A DNA stretch of 35,389 nucleotides. It comes from Chloroflexota bacterium (GTDB lineage Bacteria; Chloroflexota; Dormibacteria; Dormibacterales; Dormibacteraceae). Both the position numbers and the translations under genes were made by a program. The stretch spans positions 1 to 35,389 of the forward strand of contig VBEG01000061.1 in NCBI GenBank assembly GCA_005882115.1, given 5' to 3'. The stretch's first letter is position 1. Each line of letters starts with the position of its first letter. The notes beneath the pieces were generated by a model that made no database searches, was not told the origin of the DNA, and saw only the letters and a list, made by a program, of their open reading frames with translations. Shown piece by piece: positions 1 through 8,480 of the stretch.

Positions 1-1689
1 CAGATGGAAGCGATCAAGAAGCAGCTCAACGAGGGGCAGACCGATGTGGTCTCGACCTATCGCGAAAGGATCGCAGCGGCCGGCATGCCGGAGGGCGTGC
101 TCACCGAGGTCAACCGCGAGCTCGACCGCCTGGAGCGGACAAGCGAGCAGAACCCCGAGTACGGCTGGATCCGCACGTACCTCGACTGGATGCTCGACAT
201 CCCGTGGAACGTGCGCTCCGAGGACAACTACGACCTGAAGAAGGCGCGCGAGATCCTCGACCAGGACCACACCGGCCTGTCGGACGTGAAGGACCGCATC
301 ATCGAGTTCCTGGCCGTGCGCAAGCTTCGGCAGGAGCGCGGGCTCGAAGTCCTCAGCGGCCGCGGTTCGGGCGCCATCATCACGCTCGTCGGACCTCCCG
401 GAGTGGGCAAGACCTCGTTGGGCGAATCCGTCGCGCGCTCCCTGGGCCGCAAGTTCACCCGCGTGTCGCTGGGCGGAATCCGCGACGAGGCCGATATCCG
501 CGGCCACCGCAGGACGTACGTCGGCGCACTGCCCGGGCGGATCGTCCGCGCGTTGAAAGACGCCGGCACGAAGAACCCCGTGATCATGCTCGACGAGATC
601 GACAAGGTCGGCAGCGACTGGCGCGGCGACCCATCCTCGGCTCTGCTCGAGGTGCTGGACCCTGCGCAGAACCACACGTTCCGCGACCACTACCTCGAGG
701 TCGACCTCGACCTCTCCGAGGTGCTGTTCATCCCGACGGCAAACGTGTCGGAGACGATCCCCGCGCCGTTGCTCGACCGCATGGAGCTGATCCGCCTCGA
801 CGGCTACACCGAAGAGGAGAAGGTCGCGATTGCTCGCGACCACCTGCTCAAGCGCCAGGTCAGGCAAGCCGGCCTGCTGCCGGAGGAGGTCACCGTCGAC
901 GACGCCGCGATCATGAAGGTGATCACCGAGCACACCCGGGAAGCGGGCGTCCGCAACCTGGAGCGCGAGCTCGGCAAGATCACGCGCAAGATCGCAACCA
1001 AGGTGGCCACGGACCAGATGACCCCGCCCGTGGCGATCACGCCCGACCGGGTGCGCGAGTTCCTCGGCAAGGCGAAGTTCGACAACGAAGTGGCCGCGCG
1101 CACCGCGGTGCCAGGCGTGGCGACCGGGCTCGCCGTCACCGGGATCGGAGGCGATGTCCTCTTCGTCGAGGCCACCGCAACCGACAGCAACGGCCACGGC
1201 AGCACGCTGACCCTGACCGGCCAGCTGGGCGACGTGATGAAGGAGTCGGCGCAGATCGCCCTCTCCTACGTCAGGTCCCATGTGGACGAGCTGAAGGTCG
1301 ACCACGACAGCATCAACAAGTCGTTCCACATCCACGTGCCCGAGGGCGCCGTGCCCAAGGACGGCCCGTCGGCCGGCGTGACGATGACGACAGCGATCGT
1401 GAGCCTTCTTACCGGCCGCCCGGTGCGCAACACCGTCGGCATGACCGGTGAGGTGACGCTTCAGGGTTTGGTGCTGCCGATCGGCGGTGTCAAGCAGAAA
1501 GTGCTCGCCGCTCACCGGATGGGCTTGACCGAGGTCATCCTCCCCCAGCGCAACGAGAAGGACCTCGACGATGTGCCGCAGAGCGTGCGCGAGGCGATGA
1601 CGTTCCACCTCGCGAGCCGAGTCGAGGAAGTACTGAAGTACGCGCTGGAGCCCGCCTCCACGAGCAAGTCCAAGACCGCGGCGGCCTAA
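1..1689 (+). CDS. lon: ATP-dependent Lon protease, 3' part (N-terminus outside window)
   Basis: Lon is a cytoplasmic homohexameric AAA+ serine protease that degrades misfolded and regulatory proteins. The frame is already open at base 1, so the gene starts upstream and the N-terminal substrate-binding (LAN) domain is missing from the window. Numbering from the first visible Met (base 4), the coiled helical region comes first, then Walker A GPPGVGKTS (130-138), Walker B VIMLDEID (193-200) and the C-terminal protease domain. The catalytic dyad is intact: Ser456 in PKDGPSAG and Lys499 in GGVKQK. Their 43-residue spacing equals Ser679/Lys722 of E. coli Lon. The protein ends in a short Ala/Lys/Ser tail. 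The gene is followed by a perfect inverted repeat and is unrelated to the sugar genes further right. Identity is certain; only the 5' boundary is unknown. Confidence 0.97.
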   Translation, partial: QMEAIKKQLNEGQTDVVSTYRERIAAAGMPEGVLTEVNRELDRLERTSEQNPEYGWIRTYLDWMLDIPWNVRSEDNYDLKKAREILDQDHTGLSDVKDRIIEFLAVRKLRQERGLEVLSGRGSGAIITLVGPPGVGKTSLGESVARSLGRKFTRVSLGGIRDEADIRGHRRTYVGALPGRIVRALKDAGTKNPVIMLDEIDKVGSDWRGDPSSALLEVLDPAQNHTFRDHYLEVDLDLSEVLFIPTANVSETIPAPLLDRMELIRLDGYTEEEKVAIARDHLLKRQVRQAGLLPEEVTVDDAAIMKVITEHTREAGVRNLERELGKITRKIATKVATDQMTPPVAITPDRVREFLGKAKFDNEVAARTAVPGVATGLAVTGIGGDVLFVEATATDSNGHGSTLTLTGQLGDVMKESAQIALSYVRSHVDELKVDHDSINKSFHIHVPEGAVPKDGPSAGVTMTTAIVSLLTGRPVRNTVGMTGEVTLQGLVLPIGGVKQKVLAAHRMGLTEVILPQRNEKDLDDVPQSVREAMTFHLASRVEEVLKYALEPASTSKSKTAAA

Positions 1690-1703
1690 GGGCCGACAGC
1701 CCT

Positions 1704-1735
1704 ATTCCGCACGGGACGGCCATCTCGTGCGGAAT
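1704..1735. terminator. Inverted repeat just downstream of lon, possible terminator
   Basis: ATTCCGCACG at 1704-1713 is perfectly repeated in inverse orientation at 1726-1735 around a 12-nt spacer, 15 nt after the lon stop codon. It can form a 10-bp hairpin. No T-run follows, so it is not a canonical intrinsic terminator. It could end lon transcription in another way, stabilise the 3' end, or be a protein-binding palindrome. Confidence 0.4.
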
Positions 1736-1825
1736 CACTGTCCGGATTTCGCATCGGAAGGGCCGTAGCGTGCCGAATTAACAGGCAGGGTTTGCGCCGG
1801 ACAGCCCTAGCGCGATGCTCAGCAG

Positions 1826-2722
1826 GTGGGTCGCACTCCAAGAGTTCCGCCCGAACTAAAGCTTGGTCCGTTTTCCCTCGAGGAAGCACGCGCTGCCGGA
1901 ATCTCGTTGAGCGCGCTGCGAGGGAAATCATGGCATCGCATCGGCGCGCGACTCTATCGATGGAAAGGAGCGTCCGGGGAGACCTGGGCGCTGATCGACG
2001 CCTTCCGCCGAACCTTACCTGCCTCGGCAGTGTTTGTTGGGCGAACCGCGGCTTGGATGCATCGCCTCGATGTGCAACCGGCCAACCCGGTTCAAGTGGC
2101 TGTGGCAGACCTTGAGTCCCGTGAGGGGCTTGAGGTCCGGCAGTCCGATGTGGGTGGCGAAACCGAGGAGATCAGAGGCGTAAGGGTCAGCACTCTTAAA
2201 CGGACACTGCTGGACTTGTGCGCATGGTTACCTGCTGTCGAGGCTTTGGTGGTGCTCGATATGGCGATCCTCGCACGGGGACTGAACAGATGCGCAAATA
2301 CGCCGATTCGGTGAATGGTCGGGCGGGCGCGTCGCGGTTGAGGCAGCTGGCTCAGGTTGCGGCGCCGGCGGAATCTCCGATGGAAACTCGACGGCGCTGG
2401 CTCTTGATCAAAGCCGGGCTCCCGTTGCCCGAGGTGCAGGTGGACCTGTACGACGACGCCGGCCAGTTTGTCGGGCGCGCAGATCTCTACTATCCGGCAG
2501 CACATCTCGTGATCGAGTTCGACGGCGGGGAACCGCCGCGACTGGGTCGTCAGCGACGACCGCAGGCAGAACTCTCTTGTCAGCGCCGGTTATCGTGTTC
2601 TCCGGTTCACCGTCGCGGACGTATACGGCCGCCCCGAAGCCATCGTCGGACAGGTTCGGGCGGGGTTATTCTCGCGCCGCCCTGCTGTAGCGATCAAGCC
2701 AAAGTCCCCACGCGGTCTCTAG
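1826..2722 (+). pseudogene. AbiEi/DUF559-like protein, interrupted by two compensating frameshifts
   Basis: Three consecutive reading-frame pieces make one protein of about 298 residues. The first piece (GTG at 1826 to about 2275) resembles the AbiEi-type N-terminal region, with SLSALRGKSWHRIGARLY. The second (about 2280-2525) carries ESPMETRRRWLLIKAGLP and VGRADLYYPAAHLVIEFDGG. The third (about 2530-2722) returns to the first frame with RRDWVVSDDRRQNSLVSAGY and VLRFTVADVYGRP, the usual end of the restriction-endonuclease-like DUF559 fold. The first shift acts like a missing base near the GGGG at 2277-2280, and the second like an extra G in the GGGG near 2526-2529. Conserved motifs on both sides mean that either decay is recent or the sequence has homopolymer errors. 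The family occurs as orphan genes in actinobacteria and Chloroflexota; its function is unclear. The 3' end overlaps the convergent DinB gene by 4 nt. Confidence 0.7.
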
Positions 2723-3228
2723 CGCTCGGGTCGGTAAGGCGCCATCGCTTCCAGGTTGCCGACGTATTCCGGCAAACGCCGCTGGCCGAGCATCTGACGG
2801 ATGGCCAGGATCTCACCGAGGTGGAACCAGTAGTGGAAGGTCAGCCGGCGGATCGCGTCAGCGACCGTCTGGCCCGACGCTTTGCCGTCCCGCGGCAGGT
2901 CGCGCATCAGGTCTTTCGTCTTCAGCGAGTCGAGGTACGGTTCCCCCTCTTTGGTGAGCGTGTTCCACGCAGCGCGCATCGTTTTGAGCGAGGGCGTACT
3001 CATGGGCGCGCCCGAGGCGAACTCCGTGTTCAGGTGGGGAAAGAGGACCACTTGGTGCGGCCGCTGAAAGAAAGAGCGCTGCTCGTGCCATGCGAGGTGG
3101 CCCACGATCCAGCCGATCGAGTTCATCTGCCCGAGGTGCCGCTTGGCGTCCTCCTCGCTGACCCCACGCAGCCCGCGCAGCCACTCAGAACGGGTGAAAC
3201 GCAGCTGATCGACGATCGGGTGCGCCAT
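2719..3228 (-). CDS. DinB-family protein
   Basis: The product is a 169-residue, probably four-helix-bundle protein of the DinB/YfiT metalloprotein superfamily. Members bind divalent metal through three His residues; some are thiol transferases that use bacillithiol or mycothiol, but most have no known substrate. Candidate ligands are His44 and His48 in GWIVGHLAWHEQ and His136 in HYWFHLGEI (His132 is nearby). The motif NSIGWIVGHLAWHE followed by a late FHLGE motif is typical, and the length is normal. The ATG at 3228 follows CAAAAT by exactly 7 nt, which suggests a leaderless transcript. The membrane-protein gene diverges 38 nt away. The family assignment is firm; the reaction is unknown. Confidence 0.8.
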   Translation of the reverse strand: MAHPIVDQLRFTRSEWLRGLRGVSEEDAKRHLGQMNSIGWIVGHLAWHEQRSFFQRPHQVVLFPHLNTEFASGAPMSTPSLKTMRAAWNTLTKEGEPYLDSLKTKDLMRDLPRDGKASGQTVADAIRRLTFHYWFHLGEILAIRQMLGQRRLPEYVGNLEAMAPYRPER

Positions 3229-3235
3229 AGGCGCT

Positions 3236-3241
3236 ATTTTG
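3236..3241 (-). promoter_or_regulatory. Candidate -10 element of a leaderless DinB-gene promoter
   Basis: CAAAAT on the minus strand lies 7 nt before the ATG at 3228, the spacing expected if transcription starts at or next to the start codon. No Shine-Dalgarno sequence is visible between them. This reading rests on spacing and hexamer similarity alone. Confidence 0.3.
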
Positions 3242-3266
3242 GCCGCCAGAGGACAATGCTCGCGCG

Positions 3267-3935
3267 ATGAGCGATCAGATCCTGCGCCTCGCGCGCCTTG
3301 GCGTATGGGCGCTCCCGATCTACGCTGCCACCCTGTTCGCCGGCACGATCACGCATCAGCCCCCGCCGCAGACGCAGCTCGCCGACTGGTCTCGCTACGT
3401 GACCACCAACGAGTTCCTGATCGGCCACATCGTCTTCAGCATCTTCGGCTCGATCTTCGGCGCCATCGGTGCCGTGGCGCTGGGCACCCTGCTCATCGAA
3501 CGCGGCTCTGTGAAGCTCGGACTGGCCGGCCTGCTCAGCGGTCTCAGCGCCAATGTCATCGGGACCTCGATCTTCGGCATCGCCGCCTTCGCCCAACCGG
3601 CGATTGGAAGGCTCTACCTCTCCGGCCAGACGCAGACCGCGCGCGACGTTTACTACGACGCGGCCCAGGGGACGCCAATGGTCGTCGTCGCCCTCGTCTT
3701 CATCGTCCTGCTGGTGGCAAGCTTCATCGTCTTCGGCGTCGCGTTCGCTCGCCTGGAGCTGATGCCGCGTTGGGCCGGAATCGGTTACGCGGTCTCCGGC
3801 CCGCTGTTCGCGGTCATCGGGTTTGCACTCGACAACTGGATCCAGAGCGTGGCGGCGATTCTAATGACCGCGAGCGCCGTCTGGATGGTCATTGCCCTGC
3901 GGCGTTTCGAATACCGACGCACCTCGCAAGGTTGA
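3267..3935 (+). CDS. Six-helix integral membrane protein of unknown function
   Basis: This is a 222-residue protein with about six hydrophobic segments, at roughly 12-30, 50-75, 82-110, 137-160, 168-186 and 190-208. The extracytoplasmic loop after helix 1 is Pro/Gln-rich (HQPPPQTQ). The C-terminus is short and basic (RRFEYRRTSQG), which favours a cytoplasmic end. I recognise no catalytic or transport motif and do not assign a family; the pattern resembles small DUF-type membrane proteins common in soil bacteria. It starts with ATG, diverges from the DinB gene, and ends 7 nt before the CoA-binding gene, so those two may be co-transcribed. Confidence 0.7.
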   Translation: MSDQILRLARLGVWALPIYAATLFAGTITHQPPPQTQLADWSRYVTTNEFLIGHIVFSIFGSIFGAIGAVALGTLLIERGSVKLGLAGLLSGLSANVIGTSIFGIAAFAQPAIGRLYLSGQTQTARDVYYDAAQGTPMVVVALVFIVLLVASFIVFGVAFARLELMPRWAGIGYAVSGPLFAVIGFALDNWIQSVAAILMTASAVWMVIALRRFEYRRTSQG

Positions 3936-3942
3936 ATTGAGC

Positions 3943-4356
3943 ATGCCCAGGTCACCCCAGGCGGTTCTCGAGCGCGCGACGACGATCGCCGTGGTCGGCG
4001 CCTCCCGCGATCCGATCAAAGCCGGCGGCTCGGTTCCCGAAGGCCTCCAGCGCCGGGGCTTTCGCATCATCCCCATCAACCCATTCGCGGACATGCTCTT
4101 TGGCGAGCGCGTCTATCGCTCGCTGCTCGACGTGCCCGAGAAGATCGATATCGTCGACGTTTTCCGGCCCGCCGCCGACGCACCCGAGATCGCGCGACAG
4201 GCAGCGTCTATCGGCGCCAGGGCGTTGTGGCTTCAGCTCGACATCAAGTCCGACGAGGCGCGACACATCGCTGAGGACGCGGGAATGGACTACGTGGAAG
4301 ATGAGTGCACCGCCGTGATCGCCTCGCTCTATCGAATCCGAAAGAGCGCGGCCTGA
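3943..4356 (+). CDS. CoA-binding domain protein (YccU type)
   Basis: The product is a 137-residue single-domain Rossmann-like protein of the CoA_binding_2 family, related to the nucleotide-binding domain of succinyl-CoA synthetase alpha. The glycine-rich first strand is TTIAVVGASRDP (about residues 14-25), followed by GRGF-type RRGFRIIPINP and by IDIVDVFRPA and ALWLQLDI. The ending EDECTAVI resembles the VVMDRC-type ending of the family. Members probably bind CoA or acyl-CoA; no reaction is established. I chose the ATG at 3943 because the longer frame from 3892 would overlap the membrane-protein gene by 44 nt and add residues not seen in the family. Confidence 0.85.
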   Translation: MPRSPQAVLERATTIAVVGASRDPIKAGGSVPEGLQRRGFRIIPINPFADMLFGERVYRSLLDVPEKIDIVDVFRPAADAPEIARQAASIGARALWLQLDIKSDEARHIAEDAGMDYVEDECTAVIASLYRIRKSAA

Positions 4357-4368
4357 CCCGCTAACCTC

Positions 4369-4995
4369 GTGGCCGTGGCACGGCGAAGGCTGCGGCCCAA
4401 GCGAGACCGCACCATCGAGTCGGAGCTCAAGTTTCGGGTCGCCGGCCCTCGTGACCACGCGACCCTGCGGACGATGCTTCGCAAACGCGAAGCCCAGCTG
4501 GTTGGACGCTACAAGGAAGAGAACTTCAGGTTCAGCGGACCCGGAAAATCCACGCGCAACACGACACTCAGGCTCAGGGTGCTCAACGGCGGACCTCGCG
4601 GCGTGCTGACCGCGAAAGGCCCGGCCACGTTCGTGGGTGGTGTGAAGATCCGCGAGGAGACCGAGGTCGAACTCGCCGACGTGCACGCCACGCTGGATCT
4701 CCTCCAGCAGCTCGGCTTCCGGGTCGGCTGGACGTATCCGAAGACGCGGTCGATGTGGATGCTCGACGGCGTCGCGGTCACTCTTGACGTCCTCGAATTC
4801 GGATGGTTCGTCGAGCTCGAAGGACCGACGACCGTGCTACCCGAGATGGCGCGTAGTCTCGGCCTCGACCCGAACAAAGCGCTCCGAGACAGCTACTCGG
4901 TGATGGCGAAAAAGCATCAGCAGCAGAAGCAACCCACGAAAGCGAAACCGACGCCGGTGGTTACTCCGCCCGCGGCGGCGGAGGCGCAGGCTTAG
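4369..4995 (+). CDS. CYTH-domain protein (class IV adenylate cyclase / triphosphatase type)
   Basis: The product is a 208-residue protein. The N-terminal part holds the CYTH signature ExExK as ESELK (Glu17, Glu19, Lys21). It is followed by the alternating charged strands of a triphosphate tunnel (TLRLRVLNGG, LTAKGPA, REETEVEL, VTLDVLEFGWFVELEG). Such proteins hydrolyse or cyclise triphosphates (thiamine triphosphate, tripolyphosphate, or ATP to cAMP); sequence alone does not tell which. The last 30 residues are a Gln/Lys/Pro/Ala-rich, probably disordered tail. It starts with GTG 12 nt after the CoA-binding gene, so it is likely in the same transcript. Its 3' end overlaps the convergent aldehyde dehydrogenase gene by 35 nt; that overlap is the low-complexity tail of both proteins. 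Confidence 0.85.
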   Translation: MAVARRRLRPKRDRTIESELKFRVAGPRDHATLRTMLRKREAQLVGRYKEENFRFSGPGKSTRNTTLRLRVLNGGPRGVLTAKGPATFVGGVKIREETEVELADVHATLDLLQQLGFRVGWTYPKTRSMWMLDGVAVTLDVLEFGWFVELEGPTTVLPEMARSLGLDPNKALRDSYSVMAKKHQQQKQPTKAKPTPVVTPPAAAEAQA

Positions 4996-6373
4996 CGCCG
5001 TCGGTCTTGGCCGGCCCCACCCACACCGTCTGGATATTGGTGAACTCCTTGATCCCATATTCCGACAGCTCGCGCCCGTAGCCCGATCGCTTGACGCCGC
5101 CGAACGGCAGGCGCGCGTCGGACGCGACCATGCCGTTGATGAAGACCAGCCCCGCCTCGACCTTCTCGGCGAGCTTCTTCCCGCGCTCGACGTCTGACGT
5201 CCAGATGTTGGAGCCGAGCCCGAAGTCGGTGTCGTTGGCGACCCGGAGGGCGTCGTCGGCGTCCTTGACGCGGATCACCGCGGCGACCGGGCCGAAAGTC
5301 TCCTCGTCGTACGCGGGCATCCCCGGCCTGACGTTCGCGAGCACCGTCGGCTCGTAGTAATAGCCATCGCCATGGATCCGGTTGCCGCCCACGAGCGGGC
5401 GAGCGCCGAGCCTGATGGATTCGCGGACCTGTCGCTCGAGCTCGTCGACGAGGTCAGCTCGCGCCAGCGGCCCGACCTGGTTCTGGCGATCCATCGGGTT
5501 GCCGACCTTGAGCGCGGCGACGGCGCCTGCGAACCGCGCCTCGAACTGATCGGCGACCGACTCTTCGACGATGAATCGCTTGGCCGCGATGCAGCTCTGT
5601 CCGTTGTTCTGGTTGCGTGCCCTGCACGCCACCGTCGCCGCCATGTCGAGGTCTGCGTCGGCGAGAACGACGAACGGGTCCGAGCCGCCGAGCTCGAGCA
5701 CGGTCTTCTTGAGGGCTTTGCCCGCCGCCTCGGCGACCGTCATCCCGGCCTTCTCGGAACCGGTTAGAGTCACACCGGCGACGCGATGGTCGGCGATGAG
5801 TCCCTCCACCCTTGCTGACCCGATCAACAGCGTCTGGAAGACACCCTCCGGCACGCCGGCCTCGCGGAAGACCTCCTCGATCGCGATCGCCGCCTGCGGC
5901 ACGTTGGACGAGTGCTTGAGCAGCATCACGTTGCCCGCGCTGAGAGCCGGGAGCCCGGCGCGAAACGCCTGCCAGAACGGGAAGTTCCACGGCATCACAG
6001 CGAGGATCACGCCGAGAGGTTGGAAGCGGACGTAGCTCTCAGTCGCTGTGCTTTCGACGGGCTCGTCGGCCAGCAGCCGCTCCGCGTTCTCAGCGATCCA
6101 GCCGGCCGTCCACGCGCACTTTTCGACCTCGGCCTCGGCCTCGACGATCGGCTTACCCATCTCCGAAGTCAGCAGCGCCGCGTACCGCGCTTTGTCCGCG
6201 CGAAGGACTCCCGCCACCGAGCGCATGAGAACGGCCCGCATCCCGACGCCGGCCTCCCTCCAACCATGCCGCGCGGCCCAGCCGCGCTCCAGAGCGGCTT
6301 CGACCGCGGATTCGTCCGCCTCGGGGAACATGGCCAGCTCCCGACCTGTTGCCGGATCGATGGATTTCAGCAC
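4961..6373 (-). CDS. gabD: NAD(P)-dependent succinate-semialdehyde dehydrogenase-like aldehyde dehydrogenase
   Basis: This is a 470-residue aldehyde dehydrogenase of normal length. The signature residues are present: Asn130 in AVMPWNFPFWQ, Glu227 in VLELGGSDPF and the catalytic Cys261 in NNGQSCIAAKRF. The C-terminal LPFGGVKRSGYGRELSEYG closes the fold. ADEPVE, the PWNFPFWQ context and KRSGYGRELS are typical of GabD1/Sad-type succinate-semialdehyde dehydrogenases, which oxidise succinate semialdehyde to succinate (GABA or alternative TCA route). It starts with GTG (6373) and diverges from glgE with only 28 nt between the proposed starts. The last 15 residues are Pro/Ala-rich and overlap the CYTH gene. 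Family certain, substrate likely but not proven. Confidence 0.88.
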   Translation of the reverse strand: MLKSIDPATGRELAMFPEADESAVEAALERGWAARHGWREAGVGMRAVLMRSVAGVLRADKARYAALLTSEMGKPIVEAEAEVEKCAWTAGWIAENAERLLADEPVESTATESYVRFQPLGVILAVMPWNFPFWQAFRAGLPALSAGNVMLLKHSSNVPQAAIAIEEVFREAGVPEGVFQTLLIGSARVEGLIADHRVAGVTLTGSEKAGMTVAEAAGKALKKTVLELGGSDPFVVLADADLDMAATVACRARNQNNGQSCIAAKRFIVEESVADQFEARFAGAVAALKVGNPMDRQNQVGPLARADLVDELERQVRESIRLGARPLVGGNRIHGDGYYYEPTVLANVRPGMPAYDEETFGPVAAVIRVKDADDALRVANDTDFGLGSNIWTSDVERGKKLAEKVEAGLVFINGMVASDARLPFGGVKRSGYGRELSEYGIKEFTNIQTVWVGPAKTDGAKPAPPPPRAE

Positions 6374-6401
6374 CCGCTCGAATCATGCCACGATTTGATC
6401 T

Positions 6402-8480
6402 GTGGCCCGAGCACCCGTGAAGAGGCGCGCAGCAGGCGCGTCCGTCAGGCCGGCAGGCAGCCCTTCCGTGGCCCCGGCCACGCCGACCGACGGGCTGAGG
6501 CGGGTCGCCATGGAGGCGGTCACACCGGAGATCGACGGCGGACGGTTCCCGGCCAAACGGGTCGTCGGCGAGACCGTGGTCGTCGAGGGGGATATCTTCA
6601 CCGACGGCCAGGACGCCCTGGCCGCCGTCCTGCGCTATCGGCACGAGGCCGCGACGCGATGGATCGAGACGCCGATGGCTCCCCTGGTCAACGACCGCTG
6701 GCGCGGTGAGTTCCCGGTCACCGAGCTCGGTCGCTACGTCTTCACGATCGAGGCCTGGGTGGACCACTTCGAGACCTGGAGCCGCCAGCTCGCCAAGCGC
6801 CTGGCGGCGGGTCAGGATGTACGCCTCGAGCTCGAGGTCGGCGCTCGCATGATCGAGGAGACGGCGGCACGCGCGGACGGGACGACCGCCGACTCGGCGC
6901 GACTGCGGGAGCTCGCCAAGTCGCTGCGCATTCCAAACCCCCACCCGGCGGCTTCGCCGCCGACCTCCCCGGCGAGCGGGGAGGTGAACGGGGAGCTGAC
7001 CACGCTTATGCGGCGCTACGCCGACCGCGCCCAGGCGACGACCTACGCGCGCGAGGTCGAGGTGTTCGTGGAACCTCAGAAAGCGCGCTTCAGCACCTGG
7101 TATGAGCTGTTCCCGCGCTCCACGGGCCCCGCAGGAAAGCACGGCACATTCAAGGATGTCGAGCGCCTGCTGCCGGAGATCGGGCGGATGGGCTTCGACG
7201 TCCTCTACCTGCCCCCCATCCACCCCATCGGCCGCACCCATCGCAAGGGCGCCAACAACAAGTCCGCACAGCCCGGCGAGCCGGGAAGCCCGTGGGCGAT
7301 CGGATCCGAGGAGGGCGGCCACAAGGCGGTGAACCCAGAGCTCGGCACCCTCGCCGACTTCCGCCGCCTGGTCAAGACCGCCGCGGGCGAGGGCATCGAC
7401 GTGGCGCTCGACATCGCGTTTCAGTGCTCACCCGATCACCCCTACACGCGCGAGCATCCCGAGTGGTTCAAGCACCGGCCCGACGGCTCGATCCAGTACG
7501 CGGAAAACCCGCCGAAGAAGTACGAGGACATCTACCCGTTCGACTTCGAGACCGAGCACTGGCGAGGGCTCTGGCAGGAGCTTCTGTCGATCGTCCTCTA
7601 CTGGGCCGAGCAAGGGGTCAGCGTGTTCAGGGTCGACAACCCGCACACCAAACCCTTCGCGTTCTGGGAGTGGCTGATCGCCGAGCTGCGGCGTGCGCAC
7701 CCCGAGGCGATCCTGCTTTCCGAGGCGTTCACGCGACCGAAGGTCATGTACCGGCTCGCCAAGGTGGGGTTCAGCCAGTCGTACACGTACTTCGCGTGGC
7801 GCAACACCGCGTACGAGCTGTACCAGTACTTCACCGAACTGTCCCAGCCGCCAATCCGCGACTTCTTCCGGCCGAACCTCTGGCCCAACACCCCCGACAT
7901 CCTCACCGAGTACCTGCAGACCGGCGGCCGGCCCGCGTTCCAGGCCCGGCTGATCCTGGCTGCCACGCTCGGCGCGAGCTACGGAATCTACGGCCCGCCC
8001 TTCGAAGCGCTGGAGGGCCGTCCGCGCGAACATGGCTCCGAGGAGTACGTGGATTCGGAGAAGTACCAGCTGCGAAACTGGAAGCGCGACCCGAGCATGA
8101 GTGAGCTCGTGGGGATCGTCAACCACATCCGGCGCGAGAATCCGGCGCTCCAGAGCGACCGCGGCCTGCGATTTCACTTCACCGAGAACGAGCAGCTCCT
8201 GGCCTACTCGAAGAGCACGCCCGACAATGCGAATGTGATCCTGACCGTCGTCAACGTGGACCCCCACCACGTGCAGCGCGGGATGGTCAACCTTCCGCTC
8301 GAGGAGCTCGGGATCGAGATTGACCGGTCCTATCAGGCGCATGAGCTCATCAGTGGAGCCCGCTACCTGTGGAACGGACCGCGCAACTTCGTCGAGGTCA
8401 ATCCGCAGTCGATGCCGGGCCAGATCTTTCGTTTCCGCCGTCGCGTGCGCAGCGAGCACGATTTCGAGTACTTCTTGTGA
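6402..8480 (+). CDS. glgE: Alpha-1,4-glucan:maltose-1-phosphate maltosyltransferase
   Basis: GlgE (GH13_3) transfers maltosyl units from alpha-maltose 1-phosphate to the non-reducing end of an alpha-1,4-glucan, releasing phosphate. The N-terminal domain starts at EAVTPEIDGGRFPAKRVVGE (about 38-57). The (beta/alpha)8 domain begins at WYELFPRS and contains YLPPIHPIGRTHRKG. The nucleophile Asp412 lies in FRVDNPHTKPF and the acid/base Glu441 in LLSEAFTRP; their 29-residue spacing equals D394/E423 of the Streptomyces enzyme. Residues 181-197 are a Pro/Ala/Ser-rich insert encoded by a palindromic repeat. I give the GTG at 6402 (692 aa); the ATG at 6510 (656 aa) is a strong alternative because it begins at the conserved domain and leaves room for a divergent promoter. 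The stop codon overlaps the next start (GTGA), which implies coupling with treS-mak. Confidence 0.96.
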   Translation: MARAPVKRRAAGASVRPAGSPSVAPATPTDGLRRVAMEAVTPEIDGGRFPAKRVVGETVVVEGDIFTDGQDALAAVLRYRHEAATRWIETPMAPLVNDRWRGEFPVTELGRYVFTIEAWVDHFETWSRQLAKRLAAGQDVRLELEVGARMIEETAARADGTTADSARLRELAKSLRIPNPHPAASPPTSPASGEVNGELTTLMRRYADRAQATTYAREVEVFVEPQKARFSTWYELFPRSTGPAGKHGTFKDVERLLPEIGRMGFDVLYLPPIHPIGRTHRKGANNKSAQPGEPGSPWAIGSEEGGHKAVNPELGTLADFRRLVKTAAGEGIDVALDIAFQCSPDHPYTREHPEWFKHRPDGSIQYAENPPKKYEDIYPFDFETEHWRGLWQELLSIVLYWAEQGVSVFRVDNPHTKPFAFWEWLIAELRRAHPEAILLSEAFTRPKVMYRLAKVGFSQSYTYFAWRNTAYELYQYFTELSQPPIRDFFRPNLWPNTPDILTEYLQTGGRPAFQARLILAATLGASYGIYGPPFEALEGRPREHGSEEYVDSEKYQLRNWKRDPSMSELVGIVNHIRRENPALQSDRGLRFHFTENEQLLAYSKSTPDNANVILTVVNVDPHHVQRGMVNLPLEELGIEIDRSYQAHELISGARYLWNGPRNFVEVNPQSMPGQIFRFRRRVRSEHDFEYFL
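6938..6994. repeat. Palindromic GC-rich repeat inserted in frame inside glgE
   Basis: Two adjacent perfect hairpins are present: CGGCGGC/GCCGCCG (6946-6952 and 6956-6962, 3-nt loop) and ACCTCCCC/GGGGAGGT (6963-6970 and 6978-6985, 7-nt loop). They are preceded by CCCCCACC. The region encodes GlgE residues 181-197, a Pro/Ala/Ser stretch in a linker of the N-terminal part. The same order of parts occurs in reverse orientation at 30730-30810, so this looks like a dispersed REP-like element that has become part of a protein. Confidence 0.6.
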
